From Blastomonas sp. (lineage in GTDB: Bacteria; Pseudomonadota; Alphaproteobacteria; Sphingomonadales; Sphingomonadaceae), in NCBI RefSeq assembly GCF_030373265.1, contig NZ_JAUCZC010000018.1, forward strand, positions 1 to 64,000: a stretch of DNA of 64,000 bases, in the 5' to 3' direction. Numbering within the stretch: position 1 is the first letter of the stretch; each line of letters begins with the position of its first letter. Positions 54,506 through 63,116 of this stretch are shown here, in pieces. Under the pieces are notes generated by a model. The model was not told the DNA's origin. It saw nothing but the letters and a program-made list of their open reading frames with translations, and did not search any database. Position numbers and translations under genes: made by a program.

Positions 54506-54931
54506 TTAATCGGCAACGGCGGGCGCGACCAGCGGAAAACGCGGAATCTCCACCGTGATCACCTGGTCGTCGTCGCGCATCATCCGATAGATGCCCTCCA
54601 TCCGCCCGGTCGGGGTGGTGAGCGGGCAGCCCGAGACATAATCGTGCGACTTGCCGGGCAGGATCACCGGCTGCTCGCCGACCACGCCTTCACCATCGAC
54701 CTGATGCACATTGCCGCGGCCATCGGTGATCACCCAATGGCGGGTGAGCAGTTGCACCGCGCTGTCCGAATGGTTTTCGATGCGGATGTGATAGGACCAG
54801 AACCAATGCGCCGAGTCCGCGCGCGAACGATCAGGCAGAAAGCTGACCGCGACCCTGACGGCCACGCCGTGCGTGGTCGCAGAATGGCCGAAAAACTTGT
54901 CCATGCTGTCTGAAAATCGGTCCATGGCCAT
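54506..54931 (-). CDS. apaG: ApaG domain protein (Co2+/Mg2+ efflux-associated)
   Basis: This protein of about 141 residues has the fibronectin-III-like ApaG fold: VAVRVAVSFLPDRSRADSAHWFWSYHIRIENHSDSAVQLLTRHWVITDGRGNVHQVDGEGVVGEQPVILPGKSHDYVSG, then PTGRMEGIYRM. ApaG was linked to cobalt resistance and magnesium efflux in enterobacteria; its biochemical role is unclear. ATG 54931 has GAGG upstream; the internal Met at codon 3 is an alternative. It lies 12 bp upstream of the LysR gene, same strand. Confidence 0.93.
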   Translation of the reverse strand: MAMDRFSDSMDKFFGHSATTHGVAVRVAVSFLPDRSRADSAHWFWSYHIRIENHSDSAVQLLTRHWVITDGRGNVHQVDGEGVVGEQPVILPGKSHDYVSGCPLTTPTGRMEGIYRMMRDDDQVITVEIPRFPLVAPAVAD

Positions 54932-55014
54932 AATATGCCTCGTTCAGCGGTCGTGGGAAAGGGGGCATCGGATAAATTCCTGTGCCGCCGCGGCGGAGTC
55001 CGGAATGCGTGCCT

Positions 55015-55437
55015 TTATTGTGCCGCGCCCTGTTTGAGATAGGCAATCACATCGGCGCGGCTCTGCGCACTGGTCAAGCGAAAGGCCATCTTGGCGCCGG
55101 GGATGAAGGCCTGCGGATTGGTGAGCCAGGCGTCGAGCCGCGCGGCATCCCAGGCGAAGCCCCCCTTTTTCAGGCCCGGCGAATAGGCAAAGCCCGGCGC
55201 GCTGCCGGCCTTGCGCCCGTATACGCCGCGATGCGCGGGTCCGACGCTGTTGGTGTCGGGCGCATGACAGCCGGTGCAATTGCTCTGATACACCTTCGCG
55301 CCGCGTGCGGCATCGCCTGCCATGGCCGGGCTTTGGGCGGCGGAGAGAACCGGGCTGGTCACCACCAGCGACGCCAAGGCCAGCGACGCTGCCGGGATAG
55401 TGAACGAAAGCGACTTCAAGGACATCGTCAACTGCAT
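55015..55437 (-). CDS. Small class I cytochrome c (c-552-like)
   Basis: This protein of about 140 residues has a cleavable signal (LKSLSFTIPAASLALASLVVTSPVLSAA). The single haem motif CTGCH lies in GAKVYQSNCTGCHAPDTNSVGPAHRGVYGRKAG, and the axial Met in FIPGAKMAFRLTSAQSRADVIAYLKQ. It is a periplasmic electron carrier. ATG 55437 (MQLTMSLKS) or 55425 starts the signal peptide; the track start at 55494 adds residues before it. It lies 70 bp downstream of the ICMT-like gene on the same strand, without an evident oxidoreductase partner. Confidence 0.93.
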   Translation of the reverse strand: MQLTMSLKSLSFTIPAASLALASLVVTSPVLSAAQSPAMAGDAARGAKVYQSNCTGCHAPDTNSVGPAHRGVYGRKAGSAPGFAYSPGLKKGGFAWDAARLDAWLTNPQAFIPGAKMAFRLTSAQSRADVIAYLKQGAAQ

Positions 55438-55507
55438 TGCTCCGCGCACCTTGAGGGAAGCGCAGGATATGGGGGCGTCGCTCCGCGGTTCCAACCCGAC
55501 CGCGCGG

Positions 55508-56812
55508 TCATTCCGCCGGGGCGGGGATCGCGTCGGGCTTTACGCGCCTGCCGGTCATCCAGCCGATCAGCCGCGGCACCGGACCGTGGCGGTCCATCCA
55601 TGCGGCATAGGCGGCGTAATCGGGATCGGCCATCAGGTGCCTCTCCTCGGTGCGCGCGCGCCAGTAATAGACCCCCGACACGCAGGCCAGCAGCGCGGCG
55701 TTGCGCACGGCATCGACCCACGACCCGTTGGTCACCAGAAACGGCATGGTGGCAAACCACCAATAGGTGTTCTTGGAGAGATACGCAGGATGCTTGGTCC
55801 AGCGATAGGGCCCGTGGGTCAGAATACCGCGATGGGTGAGGTTGGAAAAGCGGATGCCGAACACCACCGTGGCCCAGGCATAGATCGCGGTCAGCAACAC
55901 CAGCCACCCGCCCCACAGGATCAACAGCGGGGTGTTGCCTTCAAACCAGTAGGTCCAATCTGCCGTGTTGACATGATAATTGAGCGGGCCGTTGTCGCCC
56001 ATCAGGACGAACGGCGGATAGCAGATCAATGCCGCTGCCCAGCCTGCCATATAGGGGTTGGCGGTGCGGATATGCGAATCGAGCGGCTTCAGCGTCAGCG
56101 CATAGCCGACGGTGGCAAACTGCACGTCGACGAGGAACATCGCGATGATCAGCCAGCTGGCGATCCATACCGGGTTGGTCGCGATTTCGGCGACATTGGC
56201 GTTGACGATATCGGCATAGCCGCCGGGGACGATCGACAGCATGAACGCGAGGAAAAAGCCCTTCACCGCCCAGGCGCGCAGATGGTGGTAGATCGCGTCG
56301 CGCTCCCAGCCTGGCTGGCCCGAAATCAGCGCGCCGAAATGCCATGCCCCGTCGCGCTGATCCTTCAGATAGCGGTCGACCCAGATGACATAGGGGATCG
56401 ACAGGAAAAACAGGAACGGCGACGCATAGATGAACACGTTCATCGAGAACTGGTAGCTGCCCGTCCAGTACCAGCGCGTGGTCGCGTAGATCGCCGCGAT
56501 CCCGGCCCAGGTCATCCACAGCCCGGTCAGCTTGATCAGGCTGGTGTCGATGACATCCTTCACGGGGCGCGGATTGGCCCAGTCCAGTCCGGTGCTGGGT
56601 CGCCTGTGCACCTTGTCGACCAGCACCGACCACAACACCATCGGAAGGCCAGTGGCGATGCAGCACACCAGAGCGGCGTTGGGGCCGCTCCATGCATAGT
56701 GCCGCGCCAGCAGCACCCAGCCGATCAGCCCGACAAGCCCGATCAGTCCCGCGCCATGGCTGACGGCGCTGGGTGGACAGGGATCATGAGCGGCAAGGAC
56801 GGCGCTGGACAT
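55508..56812 (-). CDS. Multi-spanning isoprenylcysteine carboxyl methyltransferase (ICMT)-like protein
   Basis: This 434-residue protein has about 9-10 predicted membrane helices. The C-terminal part carries the ICMT/PEMT SAM-binding pattern THGPYRWTKHPAYLSKNTYWW (about residue 345) and RTEERHLMADPDYAAYAAWMDRHGPVPR, with the E-E pair and DPxY typical of the family. The N-terminal two thirds form an additional membrane domain with long conserved loops (NRYLKDQRDGAWHFG-like WVDRYLKDQRDGAWH). The methyl acceptor is unknown; bacterial homologues act on lipids or small molecules. It probably heads a unit with the cytochrome c. Confidence 0.8.
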   Translation of the reverse strand: MSSAVLAAHDPCPPSAVSHGAGLIGLVGLIGWVLLARHYAWSGPNAALVCCIATGLPMVLWSVLVDKVHRRPSTGLDWANPRPVKDVIDTSLIKLTGLWMTWAGIAAIYATTRWYWTGSYQFSMNVFIYASPFLFFLSIPYVIWVDRYLKDQRDGAWHFGALISGQPGWERDAIYHHLRAWAVKGFFLAFMLSIVPGGYADIVNANVAEIATNPVWIASWLIIAMFLVDVQFATVGYALTLKPLDSHIRTANPYMAGWAAALICYPPFVLMGDNGPLNYHVNTADWTYWFEGNTPLLILWGGWLVLLTAIYAWATVVFGIRFSNLTHRGILTHGPYRWTKHPAYLSKNTYWWFATMPFLVTNGSWVDAVRNAALLACVSGVYYWRARTEERHLMADPDYAAYAAWMDRHGPVPRLIGWMTGRRVKPDAIPAPAE

Positions 56813-57031
56813 CGTTCCGCTTCCTTAACCCAGATTGGTAAGGATTGGATGAAAGAATATGCGCGCAGCCAAGCCCCTGCATTTTGTCGCAAATTGAGGC
56901 GGGAACTGGAAAGCCGCTCGACACGGGAACACGATCGTGCGCTAATCGTAGCTCCGGTATAGGGTCTGGGCTCTCGTAGGAGACAGGCTCAAGTGGGAGA
57001 TACCGGGACAAGGGTTGCAAAGGGTTTGAAT

Positions 57032-57466
57032 ATGTATCTGGGGCTGGTGCGGGTGACGGGACTCGCTTGGGCGGGGCTTGGCTTCGCCATCGCAGGCATG
57101 GGAGCAGCGACGGCCGGGGTGCCGGCCGGTGCCGAAGCGATTCACGGCACATGGGAAAACCCCACCGGCGACGTGCGTGTCGTCACCCAGTCTTGCGGCA
57201 CAGAACTGTGCGGCAAGGTGAGCTGGGCCAGTGACCTTGCCAAGAAGGACGCCGCTTCCGGAGGAACGCCGCAGCTCATCGGCACCAGTCTGTTGCGCAA
57301 TTACCGCCAGACCAAACCTGGCCATTGGCGCGGCAATGTCTTCGTGCCCGATCTTGGCGACACCTACTATTCCACCATCAAGCAGCTCGACGCCAACCGC
57401 ATAAAGATCAGTGGTTGCATACTGGGCGGGCTGCTGTGCAAGTCGCAGATCTGGCGCAAACTCTGA
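57032..57466 (+). CDS. DUF2147 domain secreted protein
   Basis: This 144-residue protein starts at ATG 57032 with a signal peptide (LGLVRVTGLAWAGLGFAIAGMGAATAG). The mature part has the DUF2147 pattern IHGTWENPTGDVRVVTQSCGTELCGKVSWASDLAKKDAASGGTPQLIGTSLLRNYRQTKPGHWRGNVFVPDLGDTYYSTIKQLDANRIKISGCILGGLLCKSQIWRKL. Four Cys residues probably form disulfides in the periplasm. These proteins have a lipocalin-like beta fold, and the function is not known. It is convergent with the DUF983 gene, with only 3 bp between stops. Confidence 0.9.
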   Translation: MYLGLVRVTGLAWAGLGFAIAGMGAATAGVPAGAEAIHGTWENPTGDVRVVTQSCGTELCGKVSWASDLAKKDAASGGTPQLIGTSLLRNYRQTKPGHWRGNVFVPDLGDTYYSTIKQLDANRIKISGCILGGLLCKSQIWRKL

Positions 57467-57469
57467 GCG

Positions 57470-57892
57470 TCAGTCGGGCTTGCCCGGCGCGGCCGCTTCC
57501 TTTTCGCCGAACCCGTGCATGCGCCAATGATATTGCAGCGCGATCACCGCGCCCTTGGCGGGTTGCAGCAGCGCAATGGTCAGCAGCAGCGCGCCAATGA
57601 TCGCGACCAGCGCCAGCACCCCCATCGGCAGCAGTTCGCGACTTCCGGCGGCGATCAGCACCGGTGCCAGCAGATGCCCGCTGATGAAGATGGCGATGTA
57701 GGCGGGAAAATCATCCGCCTGGTGCAGCGTCCAGTCCTGCCCGCAGCACGCGCACCGCTCGACCGGCTTGAGATACCGGGCGAACAGCGGCTTGTGGTCG
57801 CAGCGCGGGCAATGGTTACGCACCCCCCGCAAGGCGATCTGCACGGCACTGAGGCCGGTGCTATCGTGAGCGGGCGTGGCGGAATGGGGCAT
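57470..57892 (-). CDS. DUF983 family membrane protein with zinc-ribbon-like cysteines
   Basis: This 140-residue protein starts at ATG 57892 (MPHSATPAHD); the longer track ORF from 58120 crosses the divergent photolyase region. The N-terminal CPRCDHKPLF...CACCGQDW is a rubredoxin-like four-Cys knuckle, followed by PADDFPAYIAIF-like QADDFPAYIAIFISGH and two membrane helices. The family is conserved in alphaproteobacteria, often near cytochrome oxidase assembly genes, but its function is not established. Confidence 0.88.
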   Translation of the reverse strand: MPHSATPAHDSTGLSAVQIALRGVRNHCPRCDHKPLFARYLKPVERCACCGQDWTLHQADDFPAYIAIFISGHLLAPVLIAAGSRELLPMGVLALVAIIGALLLTIALLQPAKGAVIALQYHWRMHGFGEKEAAAPGKPD

Positions 57893-58043
57893 AAAAGGTC
57901 TCTCGAAGACGCTGGCAGGTGCACCGACGCCGCACCCAAGATAGGGATTGCGTCTGTGAACATCAAAGCCAATCGCCGTCCTTGATCGCGCGCCATTGCG
58001 CCCCATCATTAAGACTTGCATCGTCGAGGATACCAGCACCCGC

Positions 58044-59576
58044 ATGAAGACCCTCATTCCGATCCTGGGCGACCAGCTCAGCCATGATCTGTCCGCGCTC
58101 GACGGTGCCGATCCCGACACCAGTGTGCTGCTGATGATGGAGGTGGATGAGGAGACGACCTACGTCCGCCACCATAAGGCCAAGATCGCCTTCATCCTCT
58201 CCGCCATGCGCCATCACGCCGATGATCTGCGCGCAAAAGGCTGGACGGTCGATTATGTGCGGCTCGATGATCCCGACAACAGTGGGTCGTTCACCGGAGA
58301 ACTCGCGCGTGCGATCGAGCGTCACGCACCTGGACGGACCGTCGCAACCGAGCCGGGCGAATGGCGGGTGCTTGCCGCGATGCAGGAATGGGCCGACAGG
58401 TTCGATGTCCCGGTCGATCTGCGCGAGGACAGCCGCTTTGTCTGCACCCATGCCGAGTTCGACACCTGGGCCGCCGCGCGCAAGCAGTTGCGGATGGAGT
58501 TCTTCTACCGCGACATGCGCCGCAAGACGGGACTGCTGATCGACGAGCATGGCAAGCCCGAGGGCGGTGAATGGAATTTCGACAGTGAAAATCGCAAGCC
58601 TCCGCCGAACGAACCGCTGCTGATCCCGCAGCCGCTGCGGTTCAAGCCTGACGCGATCACCCGCGAGGTGCTCGCTCTGGTTGCCCGCCGGTTTGCCGAC
58701 CATCCCGGCAGCCTGGAGGACTTCGCCTTTGCCACCACCCGCGCCGACGCGCTCGCCCAGCAGGCGCATTTCATCGACCACGCCCTCGCCCGCTTCGGCG
58801 ATTACCAAGATGCGATGCTGACCGACCAGCCGTTCCTGTGGCACTCGATCCTTTCGCCCTATCTCAACTGCGGTCTGCTCGATCCGCTGGCGCTCTGCCA
58901 GGCGGTGGAGGTCGAATACCAGCGCGGCCGAGTGCCGATCAACGCGGCCGAGGGCTTCATCCGCCAGATCATCGGCTGGCGCGAATATGTCCGCGGCATC
59001 TACTGGCGCGAGGGACCCGATTATGCGCAGCGCAACGTGCTCGACGCCCGGCGCCCCCTCCCCGCCTTCTATTATGACGGCAAGACCGACATGCACTGCA
59101 TGGCGCAGACGATCGACCAGACCATGCGCCATGCGTATGCGCATCATATCCAGCGGTTGATGATTACAGGCAATTTCGCGCTGATCGCAGGGATCGATCC
59201 GCACGCGGTGCACGAATGGTATCTGGAGGTGTATGCCGACGCCTATGAGTGGGTCGAGCTCCCCAACACTTTGGGGATGAGCCAGTTTGCCGATGGCGGG
59301 CTGCTCGCCAGCAAGCCCTACGCCTCGAGCGGCAACTACATCAACACGATGTCCGACTATTGCGGCCATTGCCGTTATGACGTGAAGGCCAAGACCGGCC
59401 CCAAGGCCTGCCCGTTCAATCTGCTCTACTGGGATTTTCTCGATCGCAACGAAGCGGTCCTGGGCAAGAACCAGCGGCTCGCCATGCCCTATCGCAACTG
59501 GTCGAAACGCAATGCCGAGGACAAGGCGGCGATTCGCAAGGATGCCGCCCGCTTCCTCGATACGCTCACCAGATAA
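58044..59576 (+). CDS. Iron-sulfur bacterial photolyase/cryptochrome (FeS-BCP, PhrB-like)
   Basis: This 510-residue protein starts at ATG 58044 (MKTLIPILGDQLSHDLSAL), the characteristic N-terminus of the deoxyribodipyrimidine photolyase-related family. The FAD-binding region includes FIRQIIGWREYVRGIYW and ITGNFALIAGIDPHAVHEWYLEVYADAYEWVELPNTLGMSQFADGG. Four cysteines suited for a 4Fe-4S cluster are present: one in TDMHCMAQ, two in DYCGHCRYD and one in GPKACPFN. Members repair (6-4) photoproducts with blue light. It overlaps the 3' end of the small membrane-protein ORF on the other strand by 11 bp. Confidence 0.93.
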   Translation: MKTLIPILGDQLSHDLSALDGADPDTSVLLMMEVDEETTYVRHHKAKIAFILSAMRHHADDLRAKGWTVDYVRLDDPDNSGSFTGELARAIERHAPGRTVATEPGEWRVLAAMQEWADRFDVPVDLREDSRFVCTHAEFDTWAAARKQLRMEFFYRDMRRKTGLLIDEHGKPEGGEWNFDSENRKPPPNEPLLIPQPLRFKPDAITREVLALVARRFADHPGSLEDFAFATTRADALAQQAHFIDHALARFGDYQDAMLTDQPFLWHSILSPYLNCGLLDPLALCQAVEVEYQRGRVPINAAEGFIRQIIGWREYVRGIYWREGPDYAQRNVLDARRPLPAFYYDGKTDMHCMAQTIDQTMRHAYAHHIQRLMITGNFALIAGIDPHAVHEWYLEVYADAYEWVELPNTLGMSQFADGGLLASKPYASSGNYINTMSDYCGHCRYDVKAKTGPKACPFNLLYWDFLDRNEAVLGKNQRLAMPYRNWSKRNAEDKAAIRKDAARFLDTLTR

Positions 59577-59769
59577 ACGAGGTGATTGCCACGAAGAAGG
59601 CCGAAAAGCTCAGCAGAAAAAGCCGGACTTCCTCGTTGCGCTGCGCTTTCTTGCGACTGGCCAGCACCTCGGGTTCGTCGACCGGCGTCGGTGCCAAAAC
59701 ATGCGCCGCAAGGCTCCCGCGAAAGCGGTGAGGCTGCGTCAGGGTGGACGAGAGGATCAATCGCTGCAT
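59566..59769 (-). CDS. Small hypothetical protein with C-terminal membrane helix
   Basis: This 67-residue protein from ATG 59769 (MQRLILSSTL) has a charged middle (PVDEPEVLASRKKAQRNEEV) and a C-terminal transmembrane helix (RLFLLSFSAFFVAITSFIW). Its amphipathic, tail-anchored look, and its position in an otherwise empty gap, make it more likely real than a shadow ORF; only its last codons overlap the photolyase gene. The function is unknown. Confidence 0.6.
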   Translation of the reverse strand: MQRLILSSTLTQPHRFRGSLAAHVLAPTPVDEPEVLASRKKAQRNEEVRLFLLSFSAFFVAITSFIW

Positions 59770-59936
59770 GCTCAAGGTGTTAACGGCTTTTTAACCATTG
59801 CCCAACGCAAATGATGGTTAAGATTGCCCTGTGCCAGAACCGGACACGCGCGCCTCCCAGGCGCCTCGCATAGGCGTCGAATGCCGACCCGAAATTGAGG
59901 TTTTATCGCACAGGAAGCTGCGCTAGACCCTCGGCC

Positions 59937-61145
59937 ATGAAACACGACAGCATCCGCAAGGCCGAGACCATCCCCTTCACCTGGGACGACCCCTTCCTGA
60001 TCGACGAGCAGTTGACCGAAGAGGAACGGCTGATCCAGGCAAGCGCGCGCGGGTTCGCGCAGGATGTGCTGCAGCCCCGCGTGATCGATGCCTTTCGCGA
60101 GGAGATCGACGCGCCCGAGCTGTTCCCGATGATGGGCGAAGCCGGGCTGCTCGGCGCGACCCTGCCCGAGGATTTCGGCGGCGCGGAAGCGAGCTATGTC
60201 GCTTATGGCCTGATCGCGCGCGAGGTCGAGCGCGTCGACAGCGGCTATCGCTCGATGATGTCGGTGCAAAGCTCGCTCGTGATCCATCCGATCAACGCCT
60301 ATGGCAGCGACGAACAGCGCCGCAAGTATCTGCCCGGATTGTGCGCCGGCACGCTGATCGGCTGTTTCGGCCTCACCGAACCCGATGCGGGATCCGACCC
60401 CGCAGGCATGAAGACTCGCGCCAAAAAGGTCGATGGCGGCTATGTCATCTCGGGCGCCAAGACCTGGATTTCGAACAGCCCGTTTGCCGATGTCTTCGTC
60501 ATCTGGGCCAAGTCCGAGGCGCATAATGGCCAGATCCGCGGCTTCATCCTGGAAAAGGGCATGAAGGGCCTCGACGCGCCCAAGATCAAGGGCAAGCTGA
60601 GCTTGCGCGCATCGACCACCGGCATGATCCAGATGGACGAGGTCGATGTTCCCGAAGAGAATCTGCTGCCGCATGTCGAGGGCCTGAAGGGGCCGTTCGG
60701 CTGCCTCAACCGTGCGCGTTATGGCATTTCCTGGGGCGCGATGGGCGCGGCCGAATTCTGCTGGCACGCCGCGCGGCAATATGGCCTCGACCGGGTGCAG
60801 TTCGGCAAGCCGCTCGCAGCCACGCAATTGTTCCAGAAGAAACTCGCCGACATGCAGACCGAAATTGCGTTGGGATTGCAGGCGTCTTTGCGCGTCGGGC
60901 GGCTGATGGACGAGGGCCGGTTTGCGCCCGAGATGATCTCGATCGTCAAGCGCAACAACTGCGGCAAGGCGCTCGATATCGCGCGGCAAGCGCGTGACAT
61001 GCATGGCGGCAACGGCATCAGCGAGGAGTATCAGGTGATGCGCCACATGGTGAACTTGGAGACTGTCAACACCTATGAAGGGGCGCACGATGTGCACGCG
61101 CTGATCCTCGGCCGGGCGCAGACCGGGATCCAGGCATTTTTCTGA
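59937..61145 (+). CDS. gcdH: Glutaryl-CoA dehydrogenase (acyl-CoA dehydrogenase family)
   Basis: This 402-residue FAD enzyme starts at ATG 59937 ([10 protein letters not shown]). GCDH hallmarks are [18 protein letters not shown] (Arg that binds the substrate carboxylate), [39 protein letters not shown], and the catalytic Glu in [19 protein letters not shown]. It converts glutaryl-CoA to crotonyl-CoA with decarboxylation, in lysine/tryptophan and some aromatic degradation routes. It stands alone as a single gene here. Length and N-terminus match the bacterial family. Confidence 0.93.
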   Translation: MKHDSIRKAETIPFTWDDPFLIDEQLTEEERLIQASARGFAQDVLQPRVIDAFREEIDAPELFPMMGEAGLLGATLPEDFGGAEASYVAYGLIAREVERVDSGYRSMMSVQSSLVIHPINAYGSDEQRRKYLPGLCAGTLIGCFGLTEPDAGSDPAGMKTRAKKVDGGYVISGAKTWISNSPFADVFVIWAKSEAHNGQIRGFILEKGMKGLDAPKIKGKLSLRASTTGMIQMDEVDVPEENLLPHVEGLKGPFGCLNRARYGISWGAMGAAEFCWHAARQYGLDRVQFGKPLAATQLFQKKLADMQTEIALGLQASLRVGRLMDEGRFAPEMISIVKRNNCGKALDIARQARDMHGGNGISEEYQVMRHMVNLETVNTYEGAHDVHALILGRAQTGIQAFF

Positions 61146-61241
61146 CAGCACTGCTGACAAAATAAACCCCGGCGTAACAAGCTGTTAACTACAGGACCCT
61201 AGCGTCGGCAAAAGGCGTTTCGGGGAGCTTTTCACGAGAAT

Positions 61242-62171
61242 ATGGGCGAGTCTGGGCATAATTTCAGGATGCGCAACGCAGACATCTGTGTCGGTCCGGC
61301 CCGGGTCTGTGCCGGACCGGACCCGCGGAGCATTGCCCGCAGCATCGCCCGTGCAGGTATCGGCGTCTTCGAATGTGACCTGCAGACCGAAGCCCTGTCG
61401 TGGACGCGCAATGTCTATGACATGTTCGGCGTCGACCAAAGCGTGCTGCCGGACCGGCAGGAGATCGTCGCGCTGTATGACGAGGAATCGCGCGATACGC
61501 TGCACCGGTTGCGCAGCCGCGCCATCGAGCGCCGTTCGGGGTTCACGCTCGACGCGCGGATCAACCGCCCTGATGGCACCGAACGCTGGGTGCAGATCGT
61601 CGCGCAGGTGGAGAGTGAACGCGGGCGCCCGCTGCGGCTGGTCGGCACCAAACAGGATATCACCCGCCAGCGCACCGAATTCGACGCGCTGCAGCAGTTC
61701 GCCCATCGCGACAGCCTGACCGGGCTAGCCAATCGCTCGGTCTTCCAGCACCGGTTCCTCGACGCGTCCGGATCAGCGCTGGGAATCCGCCCGCTCGGCG
61801 CCTTGCTGCTGCTTGACGTCGATGGGTTCAAGCAGATCAACGACCTGTATGGCCATGCCGCGGGCGATGCGTGCCTGGTCCAGTTCGGCCAGCGAATCTC
61901 TCAATCCTTCCCCGACGCCCTGATGGTCGCCCGCATCGGCGGGGATGAATTCGCCGTGCTGCTACCCAGCGACCGCAACCTGCAGCGGCTGAGCCACCGC
62001 ATCGCATCGACCATCGCGCTGCTGCGGATGCCTATCGCCTGGCAGGGGCATTTGCTCGAGGCCGGAGCGAGCCACGGCGTGGCGATGGCCAACAATGCCA
62101 TCTCTTATGACGCCGAGGCCATGTTCCTGCGCGCCGACCAGGCGCTGTACGCGGTCAAGCGCGCGCGCTGA
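61242..62171 (+). CDS. PAS-GGDEF diguanylate cyclase
   Basis: This 309-residue protein has a PAS fold with PAC end (about 25-145: GIGVFECDLQTEALSWTRNVYDMFGVDQS ... DGTERWVQIVAQVESERGRPLRLVGTKQDITRQ). The GGDEF domain (about 155-305) has DSLTGLANRSVFQHRF, LLLLDVDGFKQINDLYGHAAGD and an intact RIGGDEFAVLL active site. It has no transmembrane segment, so it is a soluble sensor. It should make c-di-GMP, the opposite of the LOV-EAL protein at 14,864-16,759. ATG 61242 is plausible; Met10 is an alternative. Confidence 0.9.
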   Translation: MGESGHNFRMRNADICVGPARVCAGPDPRSIARSIARAGIGVFECDLQTEALSWTRNVYDMFGVDQSVLPDRQEIVALYDEESRDTLHRLRSRAIERRSGFTLDARINRPDGTERWVQIVAQVESERGRPLRLVGTKQDITRQRTEFDALQQFAHRDSLTGLANRSVFQHRFLDASGSALGIRPLGALLLLDVDGFKQINDLYGHAAGDACLVQFGQRISQSFPDALMVARIGGDEFAVLLPSDRNLQRLSHRIASTIALLRMPIAWQGHLLEAGASHGVAMANNAISYDAEAMFLRADQALYAVKRAR

Positions 62172-62180
62172 CCGCCGCCA

Positions 62181-63116
62181 TCAGATGCGAAGGCCTGCCA
62201 GTTCGTCGAGTCCGGCCATGATGTTGAGATTCTGGACCGCAGCACCGCTCGCGCCCTTGCCCAGATTGTCGAGCATCGCGATCAGGCGCACCTGCGATCC
62301 GTCGGCGCTGGGCAGCACGTAAAGCTTCAGACAGTCGCTCGCTGCATCGCCTTCCGACACCAACAGCTCCGCAGGAGCAGTGCCCGCCGGGGCGACCGAC
62401 ACCAGCGGCTCATCGGCATAATGATCGGCCAGGGCCTCGTGCAGCGTCCGCGCATCTGCAAACCCGAGTTCGGGATCGAGAAACAGCGGTACATCGACCA
62501 GCATTCCGCGAAACGCGCGAACAACGGCAGGCGCAAACAGCGGCGACCGGCTGAGCCCGCAGCGCACCTGCATTTCGGGCAAATGCTTGTGCTCGAGGCC
62601 CAGCGCATAGGCACGATAGCCGATCTCGGGCGCATCGTTCTGCATCCGGGCGATAAGGTCCTTGCCCCCGCCCGAATAGCCGCTGACCGCATTGACGATG
62701 AAGCCATGGTCGGATGGCAGCAGCCCCTGCTCGACCAGAGGCGCGACCAATGCGATAAACCCGGTCGAGTAGCAGCCAGGATTGCTCACCCGGGCGGCGG
62801 TGCGGATCGCATCGCGCTGGCCCGCGCTGAACTCGGCAAAGCCGTAGACCCAGCCGTCAGCAACCCGGTGTGCGGTCGAACAATCGATGAACCGGGTCGG
62901 TGCGCCCTCGCCCAGCGCGACGGCTTCGCGCGCGGCATCGTCGGGCAGACACAGGATGACGAAATCAGAATCGCGGATGATCGCCGCCCGCGCGGCAACG
63001 TTCTTGCGATCGGCCTCGGACAGGCTGATCACGCGGAAATCGCTGCGACCGGCCATCCGTTCGGCAATTTCCAGGCCGGTGGTGCCGACGGCACCGTCGA
63101 TGAAGACTTTTGGCAT
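62181..63116 (-). CDS. argC: N-acetyl-gamma-glutamyl-phosphate reductase (type 2)
   Basis: This 311-residue NADPH enzyme of arginine biosynthesis reduces N-acetylglutamyl phosphate to the semialdehyde. It shows the dinucleotide-binding start MPKVFIDGAVGTTGLEIAERM and the catalytic Cys in RVSNPGCYSTGFIAL. The conserved NAVSGYSGGGKDLIARM and HKHLPEMQVRCGLSRSPLFAPAV carry the active-site His. The short form (about 310 residues) is the ArgC type 2 found in alphaproteobacteria. Its ATG shares a base with the stop of the upstream NlpC/P60 gene (TGATG), so they are coupled. Confidence 0.95.
   Translation of the reverse strand: MPKVFIDGAVGTTGLEIAERMAGRSDFRVISLSEADRKNVAARAAIIRDSDFVILCLPDDAAREAVALGEGAPTRFIDCSTAHRVADGWVYGFAEFSAGQRDAIRTAARVSNPGCYSTGFIALVAPLVEQGLLPSDHGFIVNAVSGYSGGGKDLIARMQNDAPEIGYRAYALGLEHKHLPEMQVRCGLSRSPLFAPAVVRAFRGMLVDVPLFLDPELGFADARTLHEALADHYADEPLVSVAPAGTAPAELLVSEGDAASDCLKLYVLPSADGSQVRLIAMLDNLGKGASGAAVQNLNIMAGLDELAGLRI

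Noticed and set aside
59772-61160. 462-residue minus-strand ORF and the similar 57963-59369 ORF
   Set aside because: These are exact antisense shadows of glutaryl-CoA dehydrogenase and the photolyase, both with full family motifs.
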